Shown here: positions 8,407 to 17,144 of the stretch, in pieces
How the letters are laid out: each line of letters opens with the position of its first letter
Position numbering within the stretch: position 1 is the stretch's first letter
Position numbers and translations under genes: made by a program
Assembly: GCF_001894785.1 (NCBI RefSeq)
Contig: NZ_BCWW01000017.1
Coordinates: 55,648-119,647 of the forward strand
Length of the DNA: 64,000 nt
Reading direction: 5' to 3'
Origin: Rhodococcoides fascians NBRC 12155 = LMG 3623
Lineage (GTDB): Bacteria > Actinomycetota > Actinomycetes > Mycobacteriales > Mycobacteriaceae
Notes under the pieces: generated by a model
Told to the model about the DNA's origin: nothing
Database searches by the model: none
The model's input: the letters and a program-made list of their open reading frames with translations, nothing else

Positions 8407-9489
8407 ATGCTCGACAGCCGCCATCACCCCCTCTCACGGCTCCTCGCCGCGATTGCGATAACCGTCGCGTCGACCGCCATCTTTCTCGGTGGAACGGCCA
8501 TCGCCTCCGCGCAGCCGACCCGATCGGACGTGATCGACGTACCGGTGTCCTTCACAGTCCGCAACACCAACGACACAGCCGTCCCGTGCACCGCCGACGG
8601 CGGAACCTACACCATCCGTGGCCATCTCACCGCTCCCGCAGAGGGTTTCGGCAACGCCATCACCCTCTACGAACACGGCATCGCAGCCGGCGAATGGTAC
8701 TGGCGTCTTCCAGTCGAGGGATACCACCACACCTACGAAATGGCCGCTCGCGGACAGACCTCACTGACGATCGACAGACTCGGATACGACACGAGCGACG
8801 CTCCGGCAGGCGGGGCCATGTGCGTGGGGTCCCAAGCAACGATGGCCCATCAGATCGTCCAAGCGCTGCGTACCGGCACCTATCAATGGGATGCATCCGG
8901 AACGGCCCCCACCTTCGGGCACATCACCCTCGCCGGCCAGTCGAACGGCGGGCAGATCGTCCAGATCGAGGCCTACACCTTCGACGACGTCGACGCTCTC
9001 GTCGTCATGGACTGGGCCGATCGCGGACTGACACCCGAGGCCTACGTCAGATTCTTCGCCGCCACACCACGCTGCCTCACCGGAGGCTCGGCATCGGAAA
9101 ACAATCCCGCCGCCAAGGGCTACACCTTTTACGACCAAGGAACCACTGAATTCGTGACAGGAAACTATGCCGATACCGAACAACAAGTAATCGATACAGC
9201 AGCGCCCTATCAGAACCAACACCCGTGCGGCGACATGCTTTCACAAGGCCCCGGAATTCTTCTCGACCTGGCCAAAATGTCGAGCATAGACATTCCAGTT
9301 CTCGGCCTCTACGGACAGGACGACGCACGCGTGCAATTCGGTGACGAACATATTGCATCGTTCACCGGAACATCGGACAGAAAGGCGATCACGATTCCTC
9401 ACGCAGGCCATTACATGGGCCACGCACGGAACGCCGCCATCGTCTTCGACTCGCTCGACCAGTGGCTCGACGCCCGACAACCCCACTGA
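8407..9489 (+). CDS. Secreted alpha/beta hydrolase
   Basis: 360 residues with a Sec signal peptide: HPLSRLLAAI then a hydrophobic stretch ending ASAQP (cleavage near residue 36). The nucleophile elbow is GQSNGG with Ser179; HAGHYMGH near the C-terminus supplies the catalytic His, and LYGQDDARVQF a probable Asp. Four Cys in the mature part suggest disulfides. The ATG at 8407 is used because it gives the signal peptide; the frame is open from 8287 but that region overlaps the transporter end. Likely an extracellular esterase/lipase-like enzyme; substrate unknown. It lies between the MMPL gene and a strong hairpin, so it ends that transcription unit. Confidence 0.85.
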   Translation: MLDSRHHPLSRLLAAIAITVASTAIFLGGTAIASAQPTRSDVIDVPVSFTVRNTNDTAVPCTADGGTYTIRGHLTAPAEGFGNAITLYEHGIAAGEWYWRLPVEGYHHTYEMAARGQTSLTIDRLGYDTSDAPAGGAMCVGSQATMAHQIVQALRTGTYQWDASGTAPTFGHITLAGQSNGGQIVQIEAYTFDDVDALVVMDWADRGLTPEAYVRFFAATPRCLTGGSASENNPAAKGYTFYDQGTTEFVTGNYADTEQQVIDTAAPYQNQHPCGDMLSQGPGILLDLAKMSSIDIPVLGLYGQDDARVQFGDEHIASFTGTSDRKAITIPHAGHYMGHARNAAIVFDSLDQWLDARQPH

Positions 9490-9519
9490 CCGCATCAGAT
9501 CGGCATCAAATAGCTGAAC

Positions 9520-9571
9520 GCACTATTGCGAGCCTGTGCACTTAACCGTGTGCACAGGCTCACAATAGTGC
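9520..9571. terminator. 22-bp-arm hairpin after the hydrolase gene
   Basis: Arms 9520-9541 and 9550-9571 pair over 22 bp with one mismatch (9529/9562) around an 8-nt loop. It begins 31 bp after the hydrolase stop. There is no T-tract, but stem strength suggests a bidirectional terminator insulating the following operon. Confidence 0.8.
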
Positions 9572-9661
9572 TCGAATTACTGGCGGTATATCTGCGCTCG
9601 AACTGAAATTATATTGTTACGGGAATCACTTTCCGAACATTTGGAATTAACGTGAAAAGAA

Positions 9662-9715
9662 TTGACTTATCGAAAACGTGGCGCTGTACTTGAAACCACG
9701 TACCGATCGGTGCGT
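9662..9715 (+). promoter_or_regulatory. Promoter and start-site palindrome of the AfsA operon
   Basis: TTGACT (9662-9667), a 17-bp spacer and TGTACT (9685-9690) form a sigma-70-like promoter. An 18-bp palindrome with one mismatch, ACGTACCGATCGGTGCGT (9698-9715; core ACCGATCGGT perfect), lies where transcription would begin, ideal for repression by a TetR-type butyrolactone receptor. The RBS GGGGGAAG is at 9751-9758, before the ATG at 9761. Confidence 0.6.
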
Positions 9716-9760
9716 TTCGCACAAAGCAGAAAATCTGCGACCACCTTCCTGGGGGAAGAA

Positions 9761-10732
9761 ATGACTGTCACCACACCACCGTTCGATATCGCCAGTGAAC
9801 TGACATTCGATCGCACTGTGCCGCGAAGCCTCGTCCACCGCGCAGCTGTCAGCGAGGTCTTCCTCACCGACGCTGCTGCGACGGGCGAGAACCGATTCGT
9901 CGTCGCCGCGCAGCTACCGCGAGGGCATGCCCTCTACAGCGACCGACTCGACGACCGGTACGACCCCATGATCCTCGTGGAGGCATGCAGGCAGGCCTCG
10001 ATCCTGATCAGTCACCAGTTCTACGGAGTACCCAAGGACTGGGCGTTCGTCTTCCGCAAGGCCTCGGTGTCGGTGACCGACCTCGCTGCCCTCCAGGTCG
10101 GGGAAACACCGGGCCGGTTGGTCATCCGAGTCGAATTCGAGAAGCGGTTCCACGTCGAGGGGTACCTGACCGGGGCAGTCGGTAGGTACCAGACCGTTCT
10201 CGACGGCGTGCCTGTCGGCGAATTCGTCGGATCCCTGAGCTTCATGCCCAAGCAGATGTTCGCCGAGATGCGCGCGGCCGGGCGGGCAGCGAAGAACACC
10301 CCCGATCAGCCGTATACCTCTGCCGCCGTTCCGCTTCCGCCTGCACGCGTTGCCCGGCGGGACTCGAAGAACGTCGTCATCGCCTCCACCGGCACCGAAC
10401 ACCCCGACACGACGTACGAGGTCGTCGTCGACAACAACCACCCGTCGCTCTCCGATCACAAGGTCGACCACGTCTCGGGGATGCTCTTGACCGAAGCGTG
10501 CAGGCAGGCATCGGTGTGCGCCGTCCTCGACACCCACTCACTGCCGGAATCGTCGGTCGGTTCCCCGGTGCGCTACGACATCCAGTTCCTCGACTTCGCC
10601 GAACACGAGCTTCCTGTCTACTGCCGCTTGATCGACACCGCACCCACCGAGTCCGGGACTGGGATCGTCGCATCTTTCGAACTCGTCCAGGGTGACGTCG
10701 TCATCGTCCGCTCGCAGGTCGAGGTGGGATGA
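9761..10732 (+). CDS. AfsA-like gamma-butyrolactone/butenolide/furan signal synthase
   Basis: 323 residues, the length of AfsA family enzymes, which join a beta-ketoacyl chain to dihydroxyacetone phosphate in making A-factor-type signals. Two hot-dog (AfsA) repeats are visible: YDPMILVEACRQAS at residues 67-80 and DHVSGMLLTEACRQAS at 236-251, matching the family motif D-H-x-x-G-M-x-L-x-E-A-x-R-Q. The frame is open back to 9662, but the ATG at 9761 follows a clear RBS. First gene of a five-gene operon with ATGA couplings; the next gene is a HAD phosphatase, the partner expected for removing the phosphate of the condensation product. The exact signal class cannot be told from sequence alone. 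Confidence 0.88.
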   Translation: MTVTTPPFDIASELTFDRTVPRSLVHRAAVSEVFLTDAAATGENRFVVAAQLPRGHALYSDRLDDRYDPMILVEACRQASILISHQFYGVPKDWAFVFRKASVSVTDLAALQVGETPGRLVIRVEFEKRFHVEGYLTGAVGRYQTVLDGVPVGEFVGSLSFMPKQMFAEMRAAGRAAKNTPDQPYTSAAVPLPPARVARRDSKNVVIASTGTEHPDTTYEVVVDNNHPSLSDHKVDHVSGMLLTEACRQASVCAVLDTHSLPESSVGSPVRYDIQFLDFAEHELPVYCRLIDTAPTESGTGIVASFELVQGDVVIVRSQVEVG

Positions 10733-11436
10733 CGATGTCCGACAACAGTATCGACACCGGTCCCCTCGTTCTCGTCGTCGACTACGGCGGCGTCCTGACC
10801 AACCCCATCGCCGACACCATCGCGGCGTTCACCGAGTACATGTCCGTGCAACCGGAGGACCTGATGGGTGCCCTGTTCACCGCGCACGATGACCCGGACG
10901 AAACGATCATGGCCCCGCTCGAACGCGGCGAAATCACCGAAGCGGCCTTCCTCGACCGAGTCGGATCGGCACTGGAAACCATGACCGGACGCGCTATCGA
11001 CCTGTCACAGTTCCGGCCGGCATGGTTCTCCGGCCGGGTCCCCAACTCGGAACTTCTCGACTACTTGCACACGCTGAAATCCGAAGGACGAACTCTGGGA
11101 CTGTTGACCAACAACGTCCGAGAATGGGAACCCGAGTGGCGAGGAATCGTCCCCACAGGCCTGTTCAGCGTCGAGGTCGTCTCCGCGAACGAAGGTGTCC
11201 GCAAACCCGAACCCGAAATCTACCGCCGGACGACCGAACGACTCGGCGTCCCTGCCGCTCGATGCCTGTTCGTCGACGACGACCTACGCAATTGCCAAGC
11301 CGCCCGAGCGCACGGAATGCAGATACATCACTTCACCGACACCGCGGGAGCCATCGAGGCAATCGACGCCTGGTTCGGACGCCAGCAGCCGGCCGCGCAA
11401 CCCACCGCGGACGCGCTCCTCGAGGAGTCCGCATGA
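10729..11436 (+). CDS. HAD-superfamily phosphatase, likely acting on the signal precursor
   Basis: 235 residues. HAD motifs in order: VVDYGGVLTNP near residue 16 (nucleophile Asp; the second Asp of the usual DxD is Gly, as in YihX/HAD-IA relatives), LLTNNVREWEP (motif II Thr), GVRKPEPEIYRR (motif III Lys) and CLFVDDDLRNC (motif IV). Overlaps the AfsA stop by ATGA. In the methylenomycin-furan pathway MmfL (AfsA-like) works with MmfP (HAD phosphatase) and MmfH (flavin oxidoreductase); the same three activities are present in this operon. Assignment to signal biosynthesis is inference from context. Confidence 0.82.
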   Translation: MTMSDNSIDTGPLVLVVDYGGVLTNPIADTIAAFTEYMSVQPEDLMGALFTAHDDPDETIMAPLERGEITEAAFLDRVGSALETMTGRAIDLSQFRPAWFSGRVPNSELLDYLHTLKSEGRTLGLLTNNVREWEPEWRGIVPTGLFSVEVVSANEGVRKPEPEIYRRTTERLGVPAARCLFVDDDLRNCQAARAHGMQIHHFTDTAGAIEAIDAWFGRQQPAAQPTADALLEESA

Positions 11437-13076
11437 GCACCCCCGAACCGCTGCAGTCGGCCCCCGAACGCTGGTGGACGCTGACAGCGGTCTGCCTCGG
11501 AACATTCATGCTGTTCTTGGACCTCACCGTCGTCAACGTCGCACTGCCCGCGATACAACGAGACCTCTCGGCCAGCTTCGAGCAGTTGCAATGGGTGATC
11601 GACGCCTACGCCCTGGCACTGGCCGCGTTTCTGCTCACCGCCGGCTCGATCGCGGACAGACTGGGCCGCACCCGGATCTTCGCCGTCGGCGCGCTGGCCT
11701 TCACCCTCGCGTCCGTGGCTTGCGGTCTCGCTGGGTCAGCAACTCTGCTCAACGCAGCACGTGGAGTTCAAGGCCTCGGCGCGGCCATCATGTACGCCGT
11801 CGGCCCAGCGATGATCGCAGCGACGTTCCACGGCCGCCAACGAGGAACCGCCTTCGGCATCTTCGGGGCCACCTCGGGCATCGCCATCGCTGCGGGACCG
11901 TTGATCGGAGGCATCCTCACCGAAGTGGACTGGCGATGGGTGTTCTACCTCAATATCCCTGTGGGACTGATCATTCTGGCCGTCGTCGCTCTGAAAGTCC
12001 GGGACCACCAGACATCGACCGCGCGCCGCGGTCTCGACCCCCTCGGTCTGGCACTGTTCTCCGCAGGTCTGTTCGCGTTGATCTTTGCAATCATCCGGGC
12101 ACCCGTCGTGGGATGGACCGACCCACGTACCGCGGTAGCGTTGGCGGTCGGTGTGCTCGCCCTCCTCGGCTTCGCTGTGGTCGAGCGCCGCGTCCGCAAT
12201 CCCATGCTCGACATGGTCCTGTTCGGAAACCGTTCCTTCAACGGCCTGTCCGCGGCAACGTTTGCGATCAACTTCGCCGTCACGGCCACCATCTTGTTCT
12301 CGGTGCTGTGGATGCAAGGCGTGCTGGGCTACTCGGCTATCGAGACCGGATTGAGGTTCCTGCCGCTTACCGGCGTCCTGCTGATATCCGGTGCCGTGGG
12401 CGGAATACTGAGCGCCCGGATCTCGACATCGATTCTGATCGGAATCTCGCTGTTGTGCACAGGAATCGGGTTTCTGTTGTTTCGATTCGCGGACGTCGGT
12501 GACAGCTGGACGGCGTTGTTACCGGGGTTTGTGATCGCGGGACTCGGTATGGGACTACACAATCCACCCCGTGCGAGCGCGGCAGTGGCTCTCGTTCGGG
12601 CCGAAGACTCAGGGATGGGAGCTGGGATCAACGAGACATTCCAGCAGGTCGGTGCGGCATTGGGCGTGGCGGTACTCGGAGCTTTGGCTCATCGCACCAT
12701 CGAATCCGAACTCGACACCGCGTACGGATCCGCCCTGACTCCGGCCCAGCTCGACGCCACCGTCGACGCCGTGGCCTCCGGGGCCGTCGCGGCGCTGCAA
12801 GAGACCGGGCAGGACGTTGGGGTGGCAGCAGAAATCGCGTTCATCTCGGCGCTGCATCAGGTCACGACGATCGCGGGAATCGTCACCCTCATCGGTGCGA
12901 TCGCGGCATTCACCCTCATCAGACGCAAGGACTTCCTCGTCGACCCCGCGGCAGCAGACCCGCACGCAGCGGCCTCTCCCCTACCCCGCGACGCGCCGTC
13001 CACCGGATACGAGGACGTGATCTCGGCCGAACAATCCAGCCTCGCCCCGCCTCGCCCGTCAGGAGTCCGGACATGA
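11433..13076 (+). CDS. DHA2 family (14-helix) MFS exporter
   Basis: 547 residues. The N-terminus shows DLTVVNVALPAIQRDL and the MFS motif A region AGSIADRLGRTRIF; GATSGIAIAAGPLIGGILTE is motif C, specific to drug:H+ antiporters. About 14 hydrophobic helices end near residue 490, followed by a polar tail. Its ATG overlaps the HAD stop (ATGA) and its stop overlaps the monooxygenase start (ATGA). In this operon it is the natural exporter for the small-molecule product or for the antibiotic whose production the signal controls (inference). Confidence 0.9.
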   Translation: MSTPEPLQSAPERWWTLTAVCLGTFMLFLDLTVVNVALPAIQRDLSASFEQLQWVIDAYALALAAFLLTAGSIADRLGRTRIFAVGALAFTLASVACGLAGSATLLNAARGVQGLGAAIMYAVGPAMIAATFHGRQRGTAFGIFGATSGIAIAAGPLIGGILTEVDWRWVFYLNIPVGLIILAVVALKVRDHQTSTARRGLDPLGLALFSAGLFALIFAIIRAPVVGWTDPRTAVALAVGVLALLGFAVVERRVRNPMLDMVLFGNRSFNGLSAATFAINFAVTATILFSVLWMQGVLGYSAIETGLRFLPLTGVLLISGAVGGILSARISTSILIGISLLCTGIGFLLFRFADVGDSWTALLPGFVIAGLGMGLHNPPRASAAVALVRAEDSGMGAGINETFQQVGAALGVAVLGALAHRTIESELDTAYGSALTPAQLDATVDAVASGAVAALQETGQDVGVAAEIAFISALHQVTTIAGIVTLIGAIAAFTLIRRKDFLVDPAAADPHAAASPLPRDAPSTGYEDVISAEQSSLAPPRPSGVRT

Positions 13077-14734
13077 CCGAGCACACCGTCCTCATCGTCG
13101 GCGCGGGCCCCACAGGTCTGACGCTTGCTTGCGAGCTCGCCCGCAGGAACGTCGACCACATGATTATCGACGGCAAGTCGGGGCCCTCGACCGAACCGAA
13201 AGCCCTCGTACTCTGGAGTGCCGCCCAGGAGAGCCTGCGCATCCTCGGTGTCGATCCCGCGGTATTCGATGCCGGCGTCACTCTCGACCGAGCGTCGTAC
13301 TGGTCGAAAGGGTCACAGATCGGCCACGTCGACTTCACCGGCCTCGACCAGCCCGGCCTGCACAAACCACTGTCCCTTCCGCAGCCCCTCGTCGAGGCAG
13401 CTCTCCTCGAGCTCTACCAGGCGCTGGGAGGTACGGTCCGCTGGCGGCACAAGTTCCTCGGTGCCCTCGATCCGGACCCTGCCGGGCCCAGCGACGGGGC
13501 GAGGGCGTCATTGGTCGGTCCGAGCGGAATCCGCTTCACCACAACAGCAGAGTGGATCGTGGGCACCGACGGTGCACACAGCACCGTGCGGAAAACAGCG
13601 GCCATCGACTTCGACGGCGACAGCTACGACGACGCTTTTCTGCTGGTGGACGGCACCCTAGAAACCGATGGGTCGGTCGGGGAGGCTCAGTACCATCTCC
13701 ACCCGGACGGGGTGACGGTCGTCGTCCCGCTCCCAGGTGGTGGACACCGGGTATTTCTCGGACACCGTCAGTCCGCTTCCCCTGCGCTCATACCGCCGAC
13801 TCAGATCACCGATCGCGCCAACATCATGCTCGGCCAACGCGGCCTCGGCCGCTTCCGGGTCAGTAATGTGCTTTGGCAGAGCGACTTTCGAGTACACCGG
13901 AGACTGTCCTCGCGCTACGTGTCGGGCCGATTCATCCTTGCCGGCGACGCTGCACATATTCACAGTCCTGCGGGAGGTCAAGGTATGAACACCGGAATAC
14001 AGGACGCGGCGAATCTCGCGTGGAAACTTGCAGCAGTAGCGGTCGACGGAGCCGATGCAGCACTACTCGAAACATATGAACTCGAACGACGACCCGTCGC
14101 AGAATCGGTCGCCGCGATGACCGATCTTCAGACGAAACTGTGGACAACTCGTGCTGCCGTTTCGCGGTGGATCCGCGACCGAATCCTCGGAATCCTCTCG
14201 GCGACAGGGCTCCTCACCCGGCGTGTCGTTCCTCAACTGGCGCAGATCGATACGGCCTACGGCCCGTCAGTGGCCCGCGGGGGCGGGCGCGGTCGAACCA
14301 TCTCGCCGGGCAAGTTCCTGCCCCCGCATCCCGTCCAGTTCGACGGAGAGGTCGACAAGTTGCTGCCCGACCTCCTCGATGACCGACGAGTCCTGGCGCT
14401 GGCCACCATCACCAGTATCGACGAACTCCGGGCCTTACATGCCATCCTCGACTCGTGGGGGTCGCGGCTGCACGTCGTGGTCGTGGTCCACTCCCCCACC
14501 ACACTTCTGAGCGCAACTCCCACCGTGATCGACACCCACGAGATCGTTTCGAGCGAGCTCGGACAGGGCGGTGTCGCTGTCGTGCGTCCCGACCGCATAG
14601 TGGGCATGACCGGCTCGCTGCAGAACCCTGCAGCCATACGGACCTACCTCACCGCAGTGGCCGGACCCGCGGACACACAGGCAGTCGAACGCGGTCGACC
14701 CGAAACGAGCGCCTCCAAGGAGACAGCATCATGA
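13073..14734 (+). CDS. FAD-dependent aromatic-type monooxygenase
   Basis: 553 residues, PHBH fold. FAD-binding GxGxxG appears as LIVGAGPTGLTLACELARR (residues 7-25), the DG motif as GTDGAHSTVRKTAAI, and the GD motif as RFILAGDAAHIHSPAGGQG. The C-terminal thioredoxin-like domain is present (about residues 420-540). These enzymes hydroxylate aromatic polyketides or phenols or perform Baeyer-Villiger reactions. Coupled by ATGA to both neighbours. Either tailors the AfsA-derived signal, in the role of MmfH, or tailors or inactivates a separate metabolite; it is longer than simple flavin oxidases of signal pathways, so the second option stays open. Confidence 0.88.
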   Translation: MTEHTVLIVGAGPTGLTLACELARRNVDHMIIDGKSGPSTEPKALVLWSAAQESLRILGVDPAVFDAGVTLDRASYWSKGSQIGHVDFTGLDQPGLHKPLSLPQPLVEAALLELYQALGGTVRWRHKFLGALDPDPAGPSDGARASLVGPSGIRFTTTAEWIVGTDGAHSTVRKTAAIDFDGDSYDDAFLLVDGTLETDGSVGEAQYHLHPDGVTVVVPLPGGGHRVFLGHRQSASPALIPPTQITDRANIMLGQRGLGRFRVSNVLWQSDFRVHRRLSSRYVSGRFILAGDAAHIHSPAGGQGMNTGIQDAANLAWKLAAVAVDGADAALLETYELERRPVAESVAAMTDLQTKLWTTRAAVSRWIRDRILGILSATGLLTRRVVPQLAQIDTAYGPSVARGGGRGRTISPGKFLPPHPVQFDGEVDKLLPDLLDDRRVLALATITSIDELRALHAILDSWGSRLHVVVVVHSPTTLLSATPTVIDTHEIVSSELGQGGVAVVRPDRIVGMTGSLQNPAAIRTYLTAVAGPADTQAVERGRPETSASKETAS

Positions 14735-15729
14735 CCGACTTCCCACACGTGAACCTCGGAACAGGCCTCGAAGTATCCGCACTCGGATTCGGCGGCATGG
14801 CATTGACCTCGATGTACGGCGAATCCGACCCCGACCAAGCACTGAAGACCCTGCATCACGCCGTCAACCTCGGCATCGACTTCATCGACACCGCAGATGT
14901 GTACGGCCTCGGGACCAACGAGGAACTGATCGGCAGACTCCTCGCCGACCGTCGCGACGAGGTCACCGTCGCCACCAAATTCGGTATCGATACCTCCGTA
15001 ACCGAACCCGGCCGCAGAAGCCGCGGAGACAGGGCTTACGTCCGCCAGTGCATCGACAACAGCCTGCGTCGCCTCGACGTGGACGTCGTCGACCTCTACT
15101 ACCTTCACCGGGTCGACCCACACATCCCGATCGACGACACCATCGGAGCGATGGCCGAGCTCATCGCCGACGGAAAAGTCCGGCACATCGGAGTATCGGA
15201 AGTAACCGCCCCCGAACTAGAACGAGCGCACCGGACCCATCCGCTCGCCGCGGTCCAGTCCGAATGGAGCTTGTTCAGCCGCGACGTCGAGAACGCCATC
15301 GTCCCGACCGCAGCTCGACTCGGCATCGGATTCGTTCCCTACTCCCCACTGGGACGCGGAATGCTCACCGGAAAAGTGAAACAGGAACAGCTCGGCGACA
15401 ACGACTTTCGGCGGTATCTACCCCGCTTTCAACTCGACGCATTCGAAACGAACACCGACGCCCTCGCCCCATTGACAGACATCGCGTCACAGCACGGATC
15501 CACGCCCGCCCAGATCGCATTGGCGTGGCTACGGGTGAAAGGTACACAGTTCGCGCTGCCCGTCGTTCCGATACCCGGCACTCGGAATGCGGATCGGGTC
15601 ACCGAAAACGCGGGCTCGGTGCACATCGAACTCACCGCGGACCAGCTCGCCGTCCTCGACACCCTCGCCGACGCCGTCACCGGAACCCGAGCACCCGACA
15701 TGAGTTGGGTATCAGCCGGCCGCGAATGA
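14731..15729 (+). CDS. Aldo/keto reductase
   Basis: 332 residues, (beta/alpha)8 NADPH-dependent reductase. The catalytic tetrad is visible: Asp and Tyr in FIDTADVYG, Lys in VATKFG and His in YYLHRVDP. The C-terminal VVPIPGTRNADRVTEN is the cofactor phosphate-binding stretch of AKR13-like enzymes. Last gene of the AfsA operon, coupled by ATGA to the monooxygenase, and followed after 28 bp by a hairpin. A ketone or lactone reduction in signal maturation is plausible; relatives also act on general aldehydes. Confidence 0.9.
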   Translation: MTDFPHVNLGTGLEVSALGFGGMALTSMYGESDPDQALKTLHHAVNLGIDFIDTADVYGLGTNEELIGRLLADRRDEVTVATKFGIDTSVTEPGRRSRGDRAYVRQCIDNSLRRLDVDVVDLYYLHRVDPHIPIDDTIGAMAELIADGKVRHIGVSEVTAPELERAHRTHPLAAVQSEWSLFSRDVENAIVPTAARLGIGFVPYSPLGRGMLTGKVKQEQLGDNDFRRYLPRFQLDAFETNTDALAPLTDIASQHGSTPAQIALAWLRVKGTQFALPVVPIPGTRNADRVTENAGSVHIELTADQLAVLDTLADAVTGTRAPDMSWVSAGRE

Positions 15730-16411
15730 CACGGGCACAACTGCACGGCACAGCCGCATTCCCGCCCCGTCGATCAGATCGACGGGCGGGAATTGTGCCG
15801 CCGGGAACCGGAGCGTCACTGCGCCGAAATGCCCGAATTGCGATGACTCCAACTACGGCCACGACGAAAGCGCCAGTGGCCCAGGGGATCCACGCGGGGT
15901 TGGCTCCCAACACGCTTCCCGTGGTCAACAGAAGAGTGACCCACACGGTTGCGGCGACGATATTCAACACCGCGAACCTCGAGAACGACAACGAGGAACC
16001 CGCAGCGAGACGTGGCCCCAAGGTCCTCGCGCCTCCGACGAAATGCGTGGTCACTGTCCCGACGCGCGCATCCCCCGAAAACAACTGACGTGCCCGAGCA
16101 AGCACCCTGTTGATCAGGCGCGCAAAGCGGCCTGCGCCGGCGATATCAGCGCGACACGATCCACGCCTGATGGACCGAAAGGCCAGCTGAGCCCCTGCTG
16201 TCGACGAAGCGATCAGGACGATCGCCGTCACGACGGGATCAAGTTCGCCCAGCCCCACGAGAGCACCGACCGCCAGAACCGTGCCAGTACCCGGGAGGAG
16301 AAACCCGACGAGCAAGCCGGATTCCACCAAGAGGATTGCGGCAGCCACGAGCAGAACCATCGGAGCACACCAGGAAGCGATTGAGGCTATGACATCGATG
16401 AACAGATCCAT
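15677..16411 (-). CDS. DedA/VTT-domain membrane protein
   Basis: 244 residues. N-terminal hydrophobic segment, then ILLVESGLLVGFLLPGTGTVLAVG, typical of DedA (VTT/SNARE-associated) proteins, which scramble or transport polyprenyl phosphates and phospholipids. The conserved HFVGGARTLGP matches the DedA arginine loop (usually F-x-R-F-x-P-x-x-R). The ATG at 16411 is chosen: GTGGGG precedes it, whereas the upstream ATG at 16447 has no RBS. The last 45 residues are basic, read through the operon terminator and overlap the reductase gene antisense by 53 bp, so the frame may have lost its original stop. Confidence 0.75.
   Translation of the reverse strand: MDLFIDVIASIASWCAPMVLLVAAAILLVESGLLVGFLLPGTGTVLAVGALVGLGELDPVVTAIVLIASSTAGAQLAFRSIRRGSCRADIAGAGRFARLINRVLARARQLFSGDARVGTVTTHFVGGARTLGPRLAAGSSLSFSRFAVLNIVAATVWVTLLLTTGSVLGANPAWIPWATGAFVVAVVGVIAIRAFRRSDAPVPGGTIPARRSDRRGGNAAVPCSCARVIRGRLIPNSCRVLGFR
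15758..15793. terminator. GC-rich hairpin ending the AfsA operon
   Basis: Arms 15758-15774 and 15778-15793 pair over 16 bp with one bulged C and a 3-nt loop. It follows the reductase stop by 28 bp. It also lies inside the 3' part of the convergent DedA frame. Confidence 0.75.
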
Positions 16412-16571
16412 CAGATCCCCACGTCCAACGGTGACGGCCGCTGCCATCAAATACGAGTATTAACTCGTAGAATACCATTCGTCTGGATTCGCCGCCTGCG
16501 ATAGCGTGACTACCGAGACAGAACTGCGGGGCTCAGGTGTGGCCCAGCGCAATAAGCGGCTGCTTCAACAC

Positions 16572-17144
16572 CTACTCGCCTCTGAGCGTTGCCGACACCG
16601 ATTCCCGTCCGCTTCTGCGGTCGAACGCCGCGAAGCAATCGGCGACAGCGTGCGCCCGATCCAGCGCCGAAGGAAATTCCGCGAGCTGCACATTCCACAA
16701 TTCGCAGCACACCTCCAGCCGCGGAATGTTGGTTGCGGGGATCCCATGGGCACCGGCGGTCAACGCCGCGATATCTGCGGGCAGGTGGTGCCAACGCGAC
16801 CGGACACCATGCCGGTGAAAGACCTTGCTCAAAAATGCCGCATGGATCTCCGGATCTGCGCCGCCGAGCGTGTTTCCAGCCAACACATCACTGAGCGCCG
16901 CGAGCTCCGTTCCAATGGTCAACGCGTCATGCTGCGCCTTTTCCACCAGCCGTCGACGGTGGTATCCGCTGAGCTGCAGGAATGTTGAATCCGCCCGTTC
17001 GAGCTGTGCCGATGTCAAAGGCAGCGCGAGATCCCACACCCTCCCGGATGCACCGTCGATCGCGGCGAGCTCGAAGGCCTCGTGAGCCTCGAACGACGGC
17101 CCCGTGGTGTGGACGTCAACAACGACGAGCTGCCGGCCCCTCAT
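16572..17144 (-). CDS. 3'-5' exonuclease-like protein (DnaQ/RNase H fold)
   Basis: 190 residues from the ATG at 17144. The start MRGRQLVVVDVHTTGPSFEAHE mimics the DnaQ ExoI motif (VxxDxETTG), except that the second acidic residue is His (DVHTTG). A central helical region contains SGYHRRRLVEKA, and a late AHAVADCFAAF resembles ExoIII (HxAxxDxxxx). The ExoI change means catalysis is doubtful. The ATG overlaps the stop of a 56-codon ORF (ATGA), arguing for this start rather than the longer frame to 17321. Probably an accessory or phage-derived nuclease fold. Confidence 0.6.
   Translation of the reverse strand: MRGRQLVVVDVHTTGPSFEAHEAFELAAIDGASGRVWDLALPLTSAQLERADSTFLQLSGYHRRRLVEKAQHDALTIGTELAALSDVLAGNTLGGADPEIHAAFLSKVFHRHGVRSRWHHLPADIAALTAGAHGIPATNIPRLEVCCELWNVQLAEFPSALDRAHAVADCFAAFDRRSGRESVSATLRGE

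Noticed and set aside
7190..8461. 423-codon Arg/His-rich plus frame inside the MMPL gene
   Set aside because: Off-frame reading of a high-GC gene; no family likeness.
11195..12502. 435-codon plus frame inside the MFS gene
   Set aside because: Arg/Pro/Ser-rich shadow of the exporter.
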